64,000 bases of DNA from Oreocharis arfaki (lineage: Eukaryota > Chordata > Aves > Passeriformes > Paramythiidae): positions 186,001 through 250,000 of the forward strand of contig VZRR01013736.1 in the NCBI GenBank assembly GCA_013398015.1. The letters are read 5' to 3'. The position numbers and the translations under genes are program-made. Shown in pieces: positions 13,159-25,654 of this stretch. Every line of letters begins with the position of its first letter. The stretch's first letter is position 1. Below the pieces are notes generated by a model, which was not told the origin of the DNA, did not search any database, and worked only from the letters and a program-made list of their open reading frames with translations.

Positions 13159-13287
13159 GGCTGGTGCCACCTCCGCCTCCCTGGAGCAGCAGCTCAAGGT
13201 GAGCAGAGAGCAGGGGACAGGGTTTGATGCCCAGTTTTTAAGCTCAACGCTCTCAAGCACCACCTTTTTATTGTTATTTCTTTCCAG
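13159..13287 (+). other. Splice-site-like configuration (candidate exon plus 89-nt intron)
   Basis: A pyrimidine-containing tract ending in CTCGGCAG precedes an open segment (about 13159-13198) that ends in the strong donor-like string CTCAAG|GTGAGC. It is followed 89 nt later by an acceptor-like tract ending TTTCTTTCCAG (AG at 13286-13287), with CTCAAC as a possible branch site. Joining the two in the frame SLEQQLK leads to a stop after about ten codons. No protein family is recognised and an 89-nt intron would be short for a bird. The arrangement may be chance; it is listed because both splice strings are close to consensus. Confidence 0.12.
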
Positions 13288-15995
13288 GTATTACTCACGA
13301 AGGAGAATTTTGGGGGATGATATTCAGGATGTCCTGTACGACTCCCTCACGCATTCCCCAAGCTCAGCTCCTCTGGGCTGTGATCACCCCGAGGAATGGC
13401 AGGACTGGAGGTTCTGCTCTGATACATTCTGTATTGTGCTGTAAAAAAAATTTATTTGAAGCGCTCTGAGAGGGCAAAACGGATTTAGCCCGAGAATTGA
13501 AGAAAGGTTTCTTTCCCAGAATGTTTAAAAACCCAACAGTATTTCCTCAGATTCACTGGATTCCCACTGACACAAACAATTCCAGCTGTGCTCAAGGCAT
13601 GCCACAAGGAACCTCCTCAGCTTACCCAGCTCTGCTGTCTTCCTGTGCAAATTAGGGAGCTGTCGATGCTAATTACCAGCTCCAATCCCTTGTTATCAAA
13701 CTCGTGCTATTTGTGCACACAGATGAATCGAGTGCCTGTGGATCTGGGACAGATGCTTGCAAGTGCTCTGTGAATGTACAATCGTTTTTCTAGTTCCTCC
13801 AAGGGAAGTAGAACTTGTGTCTGAAACACACACCACATTAAAAATTCACCAAAAAAAGAAAATTCCACTAAAAATTGGATGAGCGTTTAGTGGTCGTTAG
13901 CTCTTAAAATTTTATTTCCTTCCAGACGAAATTATTTTATCCTAACATTTCCATTTAGCCAGTAAAGGAGGTTTTAAAAAATGTTGCCTTATGTGGCCGT
14001 AAACCTGGTTATTACATTATTCCATAAACTCAAACAATTTAAACATGTTGTTGTTGGATTCCACAAACCCATAATTGAAACTGTTGTTGGGTAATGCTGA
14101 AAAATGAGCTGCAAACCTTTAAAAAAGTTTTAACTGGTACAAGCAAGAGCACCTGACATTCAGGCCTCCTACATATTTAAATAAAGACATTATTATTCAA
14201 GTACTATCTGTACTGAAGTAGTTCCCAGGCTTCCAGTCACAGAGGAAGGCATTTAAAGGGTGTAACTTCGGTTCCACATTAAGAATTGATGGGTGAGGGT
14301 TTTTTTTGTCGATATAACACTCTCTGTACATTTAAAAGCACAGAGTCTGGGTACCTCTGGCTAAAAGAGCGGTCAGAAAAATGCATTTTGGTGGTAGAGG
14401 TAAATTTTGCCTAAAATTGAGAAAACCCTGCAGATACCTCATGCCTTCTCCTGCCTCCCTATCCATGAAGCAAATTTATTTTGTTCAGGTTGCTCCTCCA
14501 GTCTCAGGACTTCCCTGTCAGTTCAGTTTTGCTGGAGTTGGTTGTGAGAGCTGAGGAGAGCTCTGAGAGCTGGGACTGGAGCAAACAGAGAGCAGAATAA
14601 GGACCAGAATTTTGTCTTCCTGCTCTGTTTGTCTCCTCATTGACAAGAACCTTCAAGATCCCCATTGTTTACAACACTAAAATCAAGTCTTAAATCTTCT
14701 GGCTGAAGGCTGCAGAATGAATTTAAGTGACTTTCCATCCCTCAAACATTCCCTGTCAAGACTCATCGCATATTTCTTCGAATCACGTTCACTACTTTGA
14801 TGGTAATATGGACTTTTTTCTTTCCCCCTATGGTGAAGGTTCATTTAGTGACTCATTTTGCTCTCCTACGTAAAATAGCTTCGACATTTTTTTTTTAAAT
14901 GCATAGCTGATTAAATCACAAGTAATTGCTCCTCAGAAAGAACAGTATTTTAAATCTTTTAGACTTTCTGCCTCTCAAGTCAGAGAGTTCAATGAATCAT
15001 TAGGCATTTCAATGCATTAACAATTTCAGTGGTTTGAACAATAAAAAAACCCCTTTTTATTTCCTGCTCTGTTAAAATTTACTTTTGTTCTCGCTTATTA
15101 TCTGCTCAACAAAAGTAGTGTTTAGTGATACATGCCACACTCTCCCAGTGTGGAATATATTGATGGACTCATGTGTTATATCCAAAACACAGCAGTGATT
15201 TTTATTTGTCAAAGCCACAAACAGCTTCTAGCTCTGTGCGTGAAGCTGACCCTCAGCTGCTGTCCTGGGCAAAGCTCCACCACAAACAATTGCATCTTGT
15301 TTTATTTCAAACACCCACGGGCGTGGCAGGGACAGAATAAAGCCTCCAACTTTCATTGCCATTGTTATGTGCGTGCCCTGAGCCTACACACACCAGCACT
15401 GAGTTGCCAATTAGAAAATAAAAACTGCTGCCAAGGGCCTGATGTGTTGAAGGGTTGTGTTACTGGAAATCAAAAAACCTCGACTAAGAGAGTCACTGTT
15501 GTGGGGTAGTGTCAGATGGGGTTTATTCGAAGCCAAGCTGCTCACTTTGCTGCAAATGTCCTCCAGGACTGTTCATGTGAAGCAACAAGTGAACTCCTTC
15601 CTGGTCACACTGACTGCACCAGCCTTGTAGAGCCAATCTTGGATTCGATCAAAGCTGTTGCTTCACTTTAAATCCAGTTACATTCTTATCTTTATGTTTA
15701 CCAAAGGGATAATCTCGTTTCTTCCATGCATAGATCGTCCAGGCTGAGAGGTGCAGGGTGTGTGGTGCATGTGCTTAGCATTCCTCATGGGCCCCAGGAA
15801 TCCCAGTGGTCCCCAAACCTGCCGGGGACTGAAGAGAAGGTTCGTCCTCAGCCCGGAAAATCCCACAGTTTTCACACCTGACTCAAGGAAAGGAGCTGCT
15901 CTTGCTTTCCTTTGCAGCTGCCTGCTGCGATCATCCGATTGTCCCATCCATCATTTCACTTGAAGAAGCTCTTTAAGGCATCCACAGTGATTTGT

Positions 15996-16025
15996 CCAGC
16001 TGGAAATGTGTGCTTCCAGCTGGAA
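15996..16025. promoter_or_regulatory. Paired CAGCTG E-boxes, one in a 12-bp palindrome
   Basis: CCAGCTGG occurs at 15996-16003 and again inside the perfect 12-bp palindrome TTCCAGCTGGAA at 16014-16025. CAGCTG is the core bound by MyoD/E-protein-type bHLH dimers. Paired sites about two helical turns apart are a known enhancer arrangement, but a short direct duplication explains them equally well. Confidence 0.2.
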
Positions 16026-17684
16026 ACTCTGTGGCAAGGGGCTGACATTTGTTTTCATTACACGTTGTTTTGTTAGCTGAGGCAATTGTGCAGAGCAAGT
16101 TTATGTGATACCTCCCCTGCAGGGATGAGTTAAGATGAGCTCCCCAGCAATCAATATTGACATTAAGACCACCCCTTTTCCAGTGATAGTTGCATTTTAT
16201 CCACATTTCACATAAAGAAAAGAGGAGAAAATTACCATAGAGTAAGTTTTTACAGGTCCCAAAAAACCCCGGTGACTCCTTGCCATGAACAATAATTATT
16301 TTTCTTGTTGCAGTTTTATAATAACACTTTTTTTTTTTTTTTGGTCTTTACTGACTCCTTTTTTTTATTACTTCCTTCTCTCTTTCTATTCTTTCAAACC
16401 TTAAGATTGGCTTCTCCCTTCTGTACATTGCTCTGCCCACAGTTTCCCACCCACCATCCCTCCCTCAGAAGAAAAACTGATGCTAAACTAATTAGCAGAG
16501 CTGCGCGGTGCACGCAGTAACACTGGGGTGGTGGGGTGCATTTTTCAGGTGTTATTTAGTCACAGAGATGCCCAAATGAGTTCCTCTGGGAGGTGGCCCT
16601 GCCAGCTCTGCTGCTGGGACCCTTTTTGGGTTGTTCCACCGCTGCTCTCTTTGTTTCCTGCTGTAATAGCTGTGATGTGAAAGGAAAAGATCTTAGAAAC
16701 ACTCTGACACCAAGCAGCCCGTGAATATTTTTGTTTTTTCTGAAATGAGGTGAGACTCTGGGGCTGGCAAAGCTGGTGAGAGAAGTATCATCAGCGGAAA
16801 ATATGATTTCCTGGCCACTGATGAAACATGCTGCTGCCCAGGGAGATGAGAGGTTCTGCAGCCAAGGGGAACAAAAGTTCAGAAGATGTTGATGAGGATG
16901 TTGAAACAGCAGGGTGTAAGTCTGGTACTCAACAAAGTGGAAGGATCCATTTCAAACTGACCAAACTGATCCTCTGAGCTTGTAATTTAATAGCAAGATG
17001 CTGCTAGAAAAGGGTTGAAATGGAGACCCTAATTCACCTCACATTGAGGCATCTACTGCAGGGTGGAAACTGAGTGAAAACCAGGAGAAAAGCAGGTGTA
17101 ACTGAAGTAAGTGGGGCCTTTGCTGTTGGTTCCAAGGAGGAGGGGATTCTGCAGCTTGGCTTTTCCTCCTGCTGATGGCTGAGCCTCCATTCATGAAGCA
17201 AACAGCGTTCTGAGGATAAAAATAGTGGAGCTCTCCACTCCCAGAAGCCACAAGCAGATTTTCATAGCCAAGGTGTTTTGGGAATGACACCTTCTTGTCA
17301 ACACTCAGCCCTGGCTGCTTTCACTCCTGGTGGCTCCATTGTCAAAAAAAGGCTTTTTCATAGACACTTTGGCTCTGTTTTCTAAATTTGTTTTCATCTT
17401 CTCAGTTTGAATCAGTGCCTTCTAGTTAGTCAGGGAGTCTTCAATCAGATGTTCCAAACTGTTACTCTAGAGCCATCTCTGGGTGGCTTTTTAGCAGCAG
17501 CATGGCTTTTATTGTATCTCAAATCGTAAATTCAGGACATCTGTACTTGGATTAATAATTTTGCTCTCACTTTGGAGAAAACCCCAAAACTTAACAAATC
17601 AACCTTCACCCCAAAAGACCCATTTGTGCCCCTCTCTTCTAGGAAATTACAGCAGCAGCAATATACCCAGGTGGCACAATAAAA

Positions 17685-17885
17685 TAATAGAAATAGAAAT
17701 AGAAATAATAGAAATAGAAATAGAAATAGAAATAGAAATAGAAATAGAAATAGAAATAGAAATAGAAATAGAAATAGAAATAGAAATAGAAATAGAAATA
17801 GAAATAGAAATAGAAATAGAAACAAAACAAAAAATAAAAATAAAATAAAATAAATAAAAGAATAATAATAACAATAACAGGAACA
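17685..17885 (+). repeat. (AAATAG)n hexanucleotide microsatellite with A-rich tail
   Basis: An interrupted start (17685-17706) leads into an uninterrupted run of AAATAG units at 17707-17822, about 19 copies, followed by a degenerate A-rich tail of AAAAT, AATA and AAC units to about 17885. Because the unit is six bases long and lacks stops in some frames, it creates artificial open frames: alternating Ile-Glu on the plus strand and Phe/Leu- or Ile/Ser-rich runs on the minus strand. Long pure tracts such as this are usually length-polymorphic. Confidence 0.97.
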
Positions 17886-20800
17886 ACAACAGCAGGCTGA
17901 TCTTGAGCCACTCACAGCCATGCTGAGCAGGTATAAATCCATGTATTTTCTTCCTCTTGGGATGTTTTTTTTTTCTTTCCCAGCATTAAAGTTCCTGCAC
18001 ACTCCGTTGGCAGCTTTTCCTGCCCCCTGTGCACTGTTGTTTTGCTCATTACTTTGCACTGTGCCCATTTAAACTGCAACCTGGGCAAGAATGATGATGT
18101 TTTCCCAATAAAGGGTCTAAATGTGGGGCTGGGAGCAGGGCAGTCACTTAACTATCAAATGTCTGTGCCAGTTAAGAGAATTTTGCAGCATCAACTCTTC
18201 AGCTCATGTTGATGCTCTAAAAGCAGCAGATGCACGAGGCAGCATTATTTATTTTAATTCCATATCTACAGTCTGTTCTTTTATTCTTTCTACTGAGCAT
18301 CTGGTTCTTCATACAAGCAATCCCACTCCCATACAATCTTTTTTTTTAATGCAGAGAAATACACCTCATTTATTTGTTGCCATGTATGGCTTCAGTGCTG
18401 ATTGTGTCTGTGTGAAAGCGGGGTTAAAACTGATTGAAGATGTCACCATTTGTCATTTTGCCAGAAGCCCAATGGATGTGACAACATTGTTCTTGCAAAA
18501 GTAAAGAATTTTTCCTTTTGCTGCTGCCCCTTCCATTCATCCCTTCTGTTGTCAGCCCACTTTGTTCAAAATGCTGCTTTCCTCCCTCCCTGTCATCTCG
18601 AGAATGTTTCCTTCTCCCCTCTTTGGCTGTTTTCACACCAGAGTTTAATTCCTCACTCTGATGCTGCTGCACCAGCCTGGCTCCAGCTTGTTTCCTTTGC
18701 ATCCTTCTCCTTCTTTTCCCTCTCCAAGCTGCCTCTGCTTAAAAGCTCTCCCCCTCTTTGCTCAAGTGCCTCCACAGGAAAAATTCAGCTGTGAAACTTT
18801 CTGAAGCTCTGATCCAGCAGAGCACTTGACCCCTGTGGGGTTGGTGACCTGCTTAAAGCAAGTGCTTTGCTCTGAAGTGGCAGCTCTTGATTTAATGTAT
18901 TTTCTTCTTTTCAACCCCATTTTAGAGCAGATCCGTGGGCATCTCTGCGTGCTCTGCACTTTCCTGTCTCCACGGTACTCCAGGAATGCTCAGTGCATTC
19001 CCTCACACCTGAGAGTGTCACAGCACAACTTGCAGCTTCAGAAATCGATGCAATGCCATAAATTTGACCCAAATGGCAGATGAAGGGCAAGAACGGGTTT
19101 ATTCTGAAGCAGAACGAGCTGAAGCCTTGGTAATGTGTTTTTCTGAGCTGACAGAAACATCCAAACACTCAGGAGGAGTGAGAGCAGCAAGGTCGCTGTC
19201 AAGCAGAGCTCGGCATCCTCCACAGAGCTTCGACCCATATTTAAGGGATGAGAAACTACAAACCCCATAAAGCACCTCAGAAGAAACCCAGAGCACTTTG
19301 TGCCCCCGGTGTCTCCTGCAGCTGCTGTTGTGTGCTTCCCTCAGCACGTCCCGCTCTGAACACGCACAGGACCTGGTTAAAAGCAGCTTTTTACTTTAAC
19401 CCACGTGAAGTTGGCCATGCAGGGTGAAGGTGTGATATCTCTGACGATTGACTCTTCACAGCCCAGTTCTGTCTGCAGCTGTGGAATTTCTCCACTGCCT
19501 TAAGCTGGGAGAAAGGAACAAAAATGAGTCGCAGGCACCCAAGGCCAGATCCCTCTTCTGTCCTCACACATGTACAGAGATCACACAACACTCTCAGTCT
19601 CCTAAGAAAGTGAAAAAACCTTTTCACTGAGACGTCTCACGGCTTCAAAATCCACAATTTGAAAGGAATAAATGCTAAAAAACATGTCAAAGAGCGTTTT
19701 TCTCCCTACTTTGATGTGGTTTTGACCGCTGTCACCTCTTGGTGGGTGACATTGTCGGAGCACAGCCGTCAGAGCTGGTCCCTGGCTGTGTGGCAGAAAA
19801 CAGCAGGATCCACCCTCCTGAGAGGTTTAACACAGCAGAAACTGAAGAGGCTTCTGTGGACAAGTCTGACTAAAATGCTGTTTTCTACCTGAATTACCTG
19901 CCAGTCACTGAGGATGCAGCGTCCTGGCAGTGTGTCACTGCCGTGCCTCGCAGAGGAATGTTCTGATTTACACTGCTCGTGCTGGTCCTCAGCTGCCATC
20001 AGAACACAGCTGGAAAGTGGGGTAAAAAAAGAGACATTTCTCTTCCACTCCACGTCCACCCTCAGTAGGAGAGGACAGTAAGGCTCTGTGGAAAAGCAGA
20101 AAACGGTTATTGAAATTAGATTTAGTGACTATGAAACCACAGGCTACAGCTGACTGTGTAGCATCTTGAAAAATCATTAAGCTGGAAGATCATGTTGTAT
20201 TTCAGGTATGTCAAGCACTGGAAGAGGAAAAAACCTGAAACCCTCTTTACACTGGAAAGTAAGAGTAATCTTTACATTAGAAGTCTAAATCGGCCCTATT
20301 TCAGAACACCTCAGTGGAAAACCTAATCAAGAGGCAGAGGATCAAAGACAATTTTTAAGGTTATTAAAATATTATGATCAAAGTTTTAGTTGTGAGTTTG
20401 CATCAACACAATTTGTTCACTGGACACCGTGTGGGGACCATTGCAGACTTTAATCTTCATCAAAGCCCACCACGAATACATGAAATTGGGAATGAATGGG
20501 AGGCAAATGCCATCAGCAGTGGCAGACACGATTTGATGGAATGGCAGACTCCATATCACTGCACTCAAAAGACAGGAAACCTCTGGAGCCCAAGGCTTCA
20601 AACATTCCTCCAAGGGAAATCCCTGCTCTCTTTGCTTAATTTCACACAGATCACCCAGAGGTCATTAGTGCTGACCCCAAGAGCTGTTTGATTTCAGAGC
20701 TGCTCCTGGTGGCAGCTTAAATCTCATTTGCTGCCAGATCTCTCTGACCTCGAATCAATCCATGTCCAAAAATTAATAAACAAATACATTTCCTCGAGAT

Positions 20801-23800
20801 CTGTGTTTGCAACATGCAAAAAATCCCCCCCAAAAACCGGTGCAATATTATCTATATAAGATTAATGATGCTCTATGGAACCTGATAATTTTTGTGATTA
20901 TAATTATATTAGAAGAGCTTGTCTAGAAGATGGCTGAAGTCTCTACTCCTGAAATCCTCCCAGTGACAGCATAATAAACTGTCAAGCCCATGCTGTGTGT
21001 TCCCAGGGAACAAAGGTTATCCTCCTGCACAGATCCCAAGGTTTGCCCAGCCACGGGCACAAAGAACAAGCGAAGGAATTGTGGAAATCTTTTAATCTTG
21101 GACACGACAGGACCAAAATCCTGAGTTCAAACGCCTCACGTTGTTTGGTTTGTTGGAAATTTGGGGCTAGGCAATGTACAGATGTAAGCTCTGCAAAGGC
21201 TTTATGGAAGTCTGAATGAAAATCCTGAATGCAAATGAAAACTCGGACCTCTCCTGACCCCTGCAACGTGATTCCCTCTGGTCTTTAATTTGTTGGTGCT
21301 ATCGTTAAGACCACACGTTTGTGACTTCTGTAGAAAATATCATCCTGAGGAGCAGCAGAATTCAGAAATATTACTGGTATTAAAAGTTCTAATGGCAATA
21401 TTACTTCAGAAGCTTGAAAAAAATCCCTTCTCAAAATGTATGTTTGAAATAACCCAAAACCCCCTTTCTTCACAGGATTTTTTGTTGTTGTTGAAATCAT
21501 AGGTTTTAACAGCAACTCACAATTGAGACTGGATGTTGAAATGTCTTTTTGATGTCTCTGGTGTCAGAAAATTTTGAAAACTCGTATCATATAATCACAT
21601 TTTCTTTAGAAGTTTATTTAACAGGATTTTTAAAATTAAAAGCTGTGCTAAATGTTAAATTGCTACATGTCACGTTAACAGCACACAAAGAAGAGCAGCA
21701 CAGTGTCAGGTTAGGTACTTATGTATTTCTATCATTGTATAGAACAGATACAGAAGTATTCAGTCTCTTTTTTTTGTTGTTGCTTAATTAATGAGTATTA
21801 ATTTTTTCTTAGCATGATGCGGGGAGATTTTCTAGATCAAACTCTCTTCTTTTTGTAGCACAATGCAACACCCTCCAGGGATGTCCATGCTCTGTTTGCA
21901 GGGTGGATATCAATGGTGGAGACTCAAAATTTCTTTAAAAATGAGTGATAAGAGGGACAAAACTGCAGTGGGAACACCTGAAGTCCTGGTCCTTCCACCC
22001 CAGACCATGCACAAAGTGGCTCTGGAGGAGGTAGAGTTTGTGATCTAAATTTTTCCGAGAAACCAGCAGCAGTTTTGGTCTTTATCCCACAGGGATTTTT
22101 CTCCACACAGATGTAAAATGCTGCTTTTTGTCCATACCACAGCATCCTTTCTGCCACTGCTCCTGTCGCCCCTCTCATGCTGAAGTGAAGCCACTTCTCC
22201 TCTGGAATCTGCAGCCTGCACTTCCTGTAGTCCTGGGACTGAGTTATTTCATCGTTGTACTGCTTGCAGTAAAAGAACAGGTGAAGGAAAATCCCTCCCC
22301 ATGTTAGCCAGGAGTGCTGATTCTAGTTCTCCAGCATTTCACTGCCCCAAATCACAGCCAGATCTTCTTGGAAATCAGATTTTTTTTATTCCAAGCTCAA
22401 TTGTACGTGTCATTTATAACAGATGCATAAAGACACATAAAATCACATTGGGAGAGAGACAGAATTAATGTTTTCTCAAGACACAGAAGCGATTCTGCTC
22501 TCTGCCTCCTCGTGAAACTTTCTTTCTGTGACTTTAACTGCGACCTTTGAAAGACAAAAAAGGAAATGTATAATTATTGCCACTTATTTCCGTGCTGTTC
22601 CCCAATTATGCTGCTACCAGAGACAACCTACGATGTTCTCTGCAGTGATACTCCGAAGTTTCACCTTTCAGCGTGGTCGTGGAGGGAACAAAGGGGTTGG
22701 GAAGCAGGTTAAGAGCTGCCTCCTATGTCCTTGTAGTCTGAGCCCTAATTCCCAGATACAGCTTAAACCTTTTCCTTCTGAATCCCACACGAGAAACTCT
22801 GGTTTTCAGACCCTCGTGGGTCCAAGGCAGCGTTCTCAGAGGTCCCAAGCACTTTCTGGTCCTTCCTGCAAGTTAGGCTGTTCTATAACCCTGGCACGAT
22901 CCTTCATGGCTTTAGTTGGGCAGCACGAAAAATCTGTACTGGGTGACATTATAGACATTAATCTTTGAGCTGTGCTGGAAGTTCCCTCCTCTTCCTCACA
23001 TAACATCTTCCTTTTTCCCTCCTGAACTGGGAATTAGTTGGTGCATGTTTCTTAAGTAACATTATGAAACTTTCTGGCACTTCAAGCTTTTTTTTCCAGT
23101 TCTCCTTCAGGTGTGGAGGCTGTGTTTGTGAGGGAATGGGAACGGACACTGAAATGAATAGCTGTTAAATTTTTCTGCTTTTAACACTTTCAAGGAGTAC
23201 TCGCTTTTCAGTTTAAGATAACTGAAGGACAAAACAATATATAAATAAGTGAATGCTTATCCTCTTAGAAAGCGTGATTATCATTACCTTCAGCAGCAGA
23301 CACCTGTTCAACTATCCTCCCTTAAAAGGATGAAGCACAAAGGTTTCATCAGCAAGTGAACCAGGCTTTCATTGATTGCAGTGGATGAAAATTTTGCTTC
23401 ATTCTTCTGCAAATTTCCAATTACCTAAATAATTTTGCATTGATCTTTGAGCCTATGTCATAAAAATGTCTCTGCCTTTAAACACAAACCTGACCAATGG
23501 ATGCTCTGCCGTGGAGACACAAAGCTGAAATCAGGCAGGCAATGTGCCTTTCTATGCTCTCCTACACCCATAAAAATTATTTTAGTGCCCTGGGGTACAA
23601 CACGATGTGATTTGTAACCTCTGCACCGAGGACAAAGCAGATATTTCAAGTTTGCCCTGCCACAAGTTGCTGGAGGAAAGAATCTTGTCATTTTGGGTTC
23701 AGTCACAAGAGAGTTGGCCACCTCAATGCCTTTGTGCAGCACGAGTTTGCACCCAGAGACACTGAGCTGAAATTCCAGGGCAAGCTGAACTGGTTGTGCC

Positions 23801-24982
23801 TCACTGGATTCCTCAGCACCACGTGGCTGCTTTTATTTCCTGGTGCAGAAAACCAACTCAGCCCGACCTGGTGTCCTGAAGATCCTCGGGGTGCTTTGAT
23901 TGAGTCTCTTCCCTACTTTTCCTGCACTGGGAGCATGCTTTGAGAGCAGATGGAATGTTGTGTTCGTGACCACAGACCTGCCAGGGGGTAGGAATCCCCA
24001 GGATTCGATGCAGAGTAGCCTGGGATGTAACTGAGCCCTCTGGAAGTTTTACCATGAACCAAACAGGCTCTTGAAGTGCCCCAGGTCTCTGGGAACTCGA
24101 AGGTGATTTAAAGCCCTGTCTGTTTGTGTTTGGTCCCACTGCCAAGCAGAGCAGTGTCCTAAAGTGACAATCCCAGACTCTCTGGTGGAGAGAGATGCTG
24201 CACGAGAGGAAGGTAAATTCCAAGGCGTGCAGCATGTGGCATTCTGAGCCCATTCCCATCCTCCTTTACTGCCAGCTTTGCCACAGCCATGAGAATTTCA
24301 CTTCAATGGCCAATGTCTAAAAGCGGATTTAAAAACAGCCGTGTAAAGGTGAAGGGCAGAATTTACTGCTCTGGGAAAAGGCAGCTACCCTGTTGGTAGA
24401 TCTTCCAGATTTCACCCATATTTATACTCTTTTAATATGACAGGGAGACAGAACTGACTGCCGGGTGTGAAAAGAAGCATTTCAAGCTGAGACCTCAAGC
24501 CAAACTTAGAAAACACAAATTGTTTCAATCCACATAAAGGATATGCCATCATGGGCACTCCTTTCGGACATCACCACAGGCTTTGGTTTGGGAAATGGTT
24601 CTTCTGCCCTCTAAAAAGTTCTCAGAAGGCCAAAACTTCAGCTGCTGTCCAGCAGCTGTTCCTTCAGGGAGATAAGTGCACTGACGCTGCACCCCTAAAA
24701 GAAAACTCTCAGCCAGATTCATGAGAATTCACAAGACTTGCACTTACGAATAAGAAACATGACAAACCTAAAAAGCAGCGTTCTAAAGGCTGGCAAAAAT
24801 CCCCGTGATTCACAGGTTTCCATGGGAGTTTGGGTGTGTGTGATCTGTGATTGCCCGAAAGACTGAGATCTGAGAAAGGCTGGGAGCAAAGAAAGGATGA
24901 AAACCCAACTAAATACAGAAAGAAATAACGAGATAACCCAGTTTGCCCAAATCTAGCTCGTTGTGAGCCTCTCACCCACTGC
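17886..24982. other. Unique non-coding sequence
   Basis: No gene, RNA gene or known mobile element was recognised. Open frames are scattered over both strands (for example plus 22528-22968, 146 codons, and minus 23858-24259, 133 codons), overlap others and have no recognisable domain. Short homopolymer and TTG runs occur (for example near 21480) but no substantial array. Confidence 0.55.
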
Positions 24983-25093
24983 TGGATGTCCTTTTAGAAA
25001 AAAACTGCATCGATTGTGAACCAGGGGAAGGCAGCACCAGAAAAAACCCTTTTCCTATCAGCCCTGTGGGAAAGGGATCCTGCAGCTGACCTA
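24983..25093 (+). repeat. First copy of a ~112-bp direct duplication
   Basis: This 111-bp segment, from TGGATGTCCTTTTAG to GCTGACCTA, is repeated at 25095-25207 with only a single N between the copies. Differences are confined to a CATCGA/CACTGA change, the length of one A run (6 versus 8) and a CTG/CAG change. Such allele-like differences and the N suggest overlapping contig ends that were not merged. Confidence 0.95.
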
Positions 25094-25094
25094 N
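25094..25094. other. Single ambiguous base (N), likely assembly seam
   Basis: This is the only N I saw in the window. It sits exactly between two near-identical 111/113-bp segments, which is the pattern expected when a gap is closed to one N although the flanking contigs overlap. Confidence 0.8.
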
Positions 25095-25207
25095 TGGATG
25101 TCCTTTTAGAAAAAAACTGCACTGATTGTGAACCAGGGGAAGGCAGCACCAGAAAAAAAACCCTTTTCCTATCAGCCCAGTGGGAAAGGGATCCTGCAGC
25201 TGACCTA
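25095..25207 (+). repeat. Second copy of a ~112-bp direct duplication
   Basis: This 113-bp segment matches 24983-25093 at about 95% or better, with an A run two bases longer. Unique sequence resumes right after the shared CTGACCTA end. If it is an artefact, the true genome has one copy here and coordinates downstream are about 112 bp too high. Confidence 0.95.
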
Positions 25208-25654
25208 CATTTGCTCAGGAGCCGCTGCGAGGACAAGCTTTCGAAAATGCAAATATTAATTCTTCCATCTTCCCCTCCCTGCTCCGCCTGCCCCTTCCCT
25301 GCTCCCCAAGCTGATCCCGCAGAATCCTCCCCAAAAAAATCCCCTCCAAGAGCCATCCCTGCCTGTGCTAACAGACTGTGAAAGATTTAGTCCAAACTTC
25401 TGCTCCGATCACGTCACGCCGGCTCTCTCCCGGCGCGAGGGGACACGGACCAAGGAAGACAGATGCTTCAATCTTCCCGAGAGTTGTCACTTCCCATGAC
25501 TGTCACTCGGCAGGATGGCGACTTTCTAGTACAGCAAAGCCTGTGGGGAGGAGAAAAAATAACTCGCTCCTCTCACTCCTGGCCAGTTTAGGGTTTTTTT
25601 TTAACTCTCTCAAGGCTTTCAAGCAAAGGATGATTGAGAAAGGGATGGTGATCG
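25208..25654. other. Unique sequence with a small CpG-dense patch
   Basis: At about 25405-25450 there are around nine CpGs in under 50 bp, within CACGTCA (CRE/ATF-like) and GGCGCG contexts, and a GGATGGCG word (YY1-like) follows near 25514. The rest is CpG-poor. The patch is far too short for a CpG island. A 99-codon open frame (plus 25378-25677) crosses it without any recognised domain. Confidence 0.4.

Larger units (their letters stand above)
9422..17684. other. Unique non-coding sequence
   Basis: No supported gene was found. Minor features include a G11 run at 9994-10004 followed by a perfect MEF2-type core (CTAAAAATAG, 10010-10019), a duplicated 17-18 bp unit at about 12685-12722, a CpG-richer patch at about 12950-13170 ending in a splice-like configuration, two CAGCTG E-boxes at 15996-16025, and T15 at 16328-16342. 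Open frames reach only about 126 codons and are unrecognised. Confidence 0.55.

Noticed and set aside
17532..18068. 178-codon minus-strand frame with Phe/Leu-rich run
   Set aside because: It is the translation of the (AAATAG)n microsatellite and its A-rich tail; three frames are open at once on this strand and another on the plus strand.
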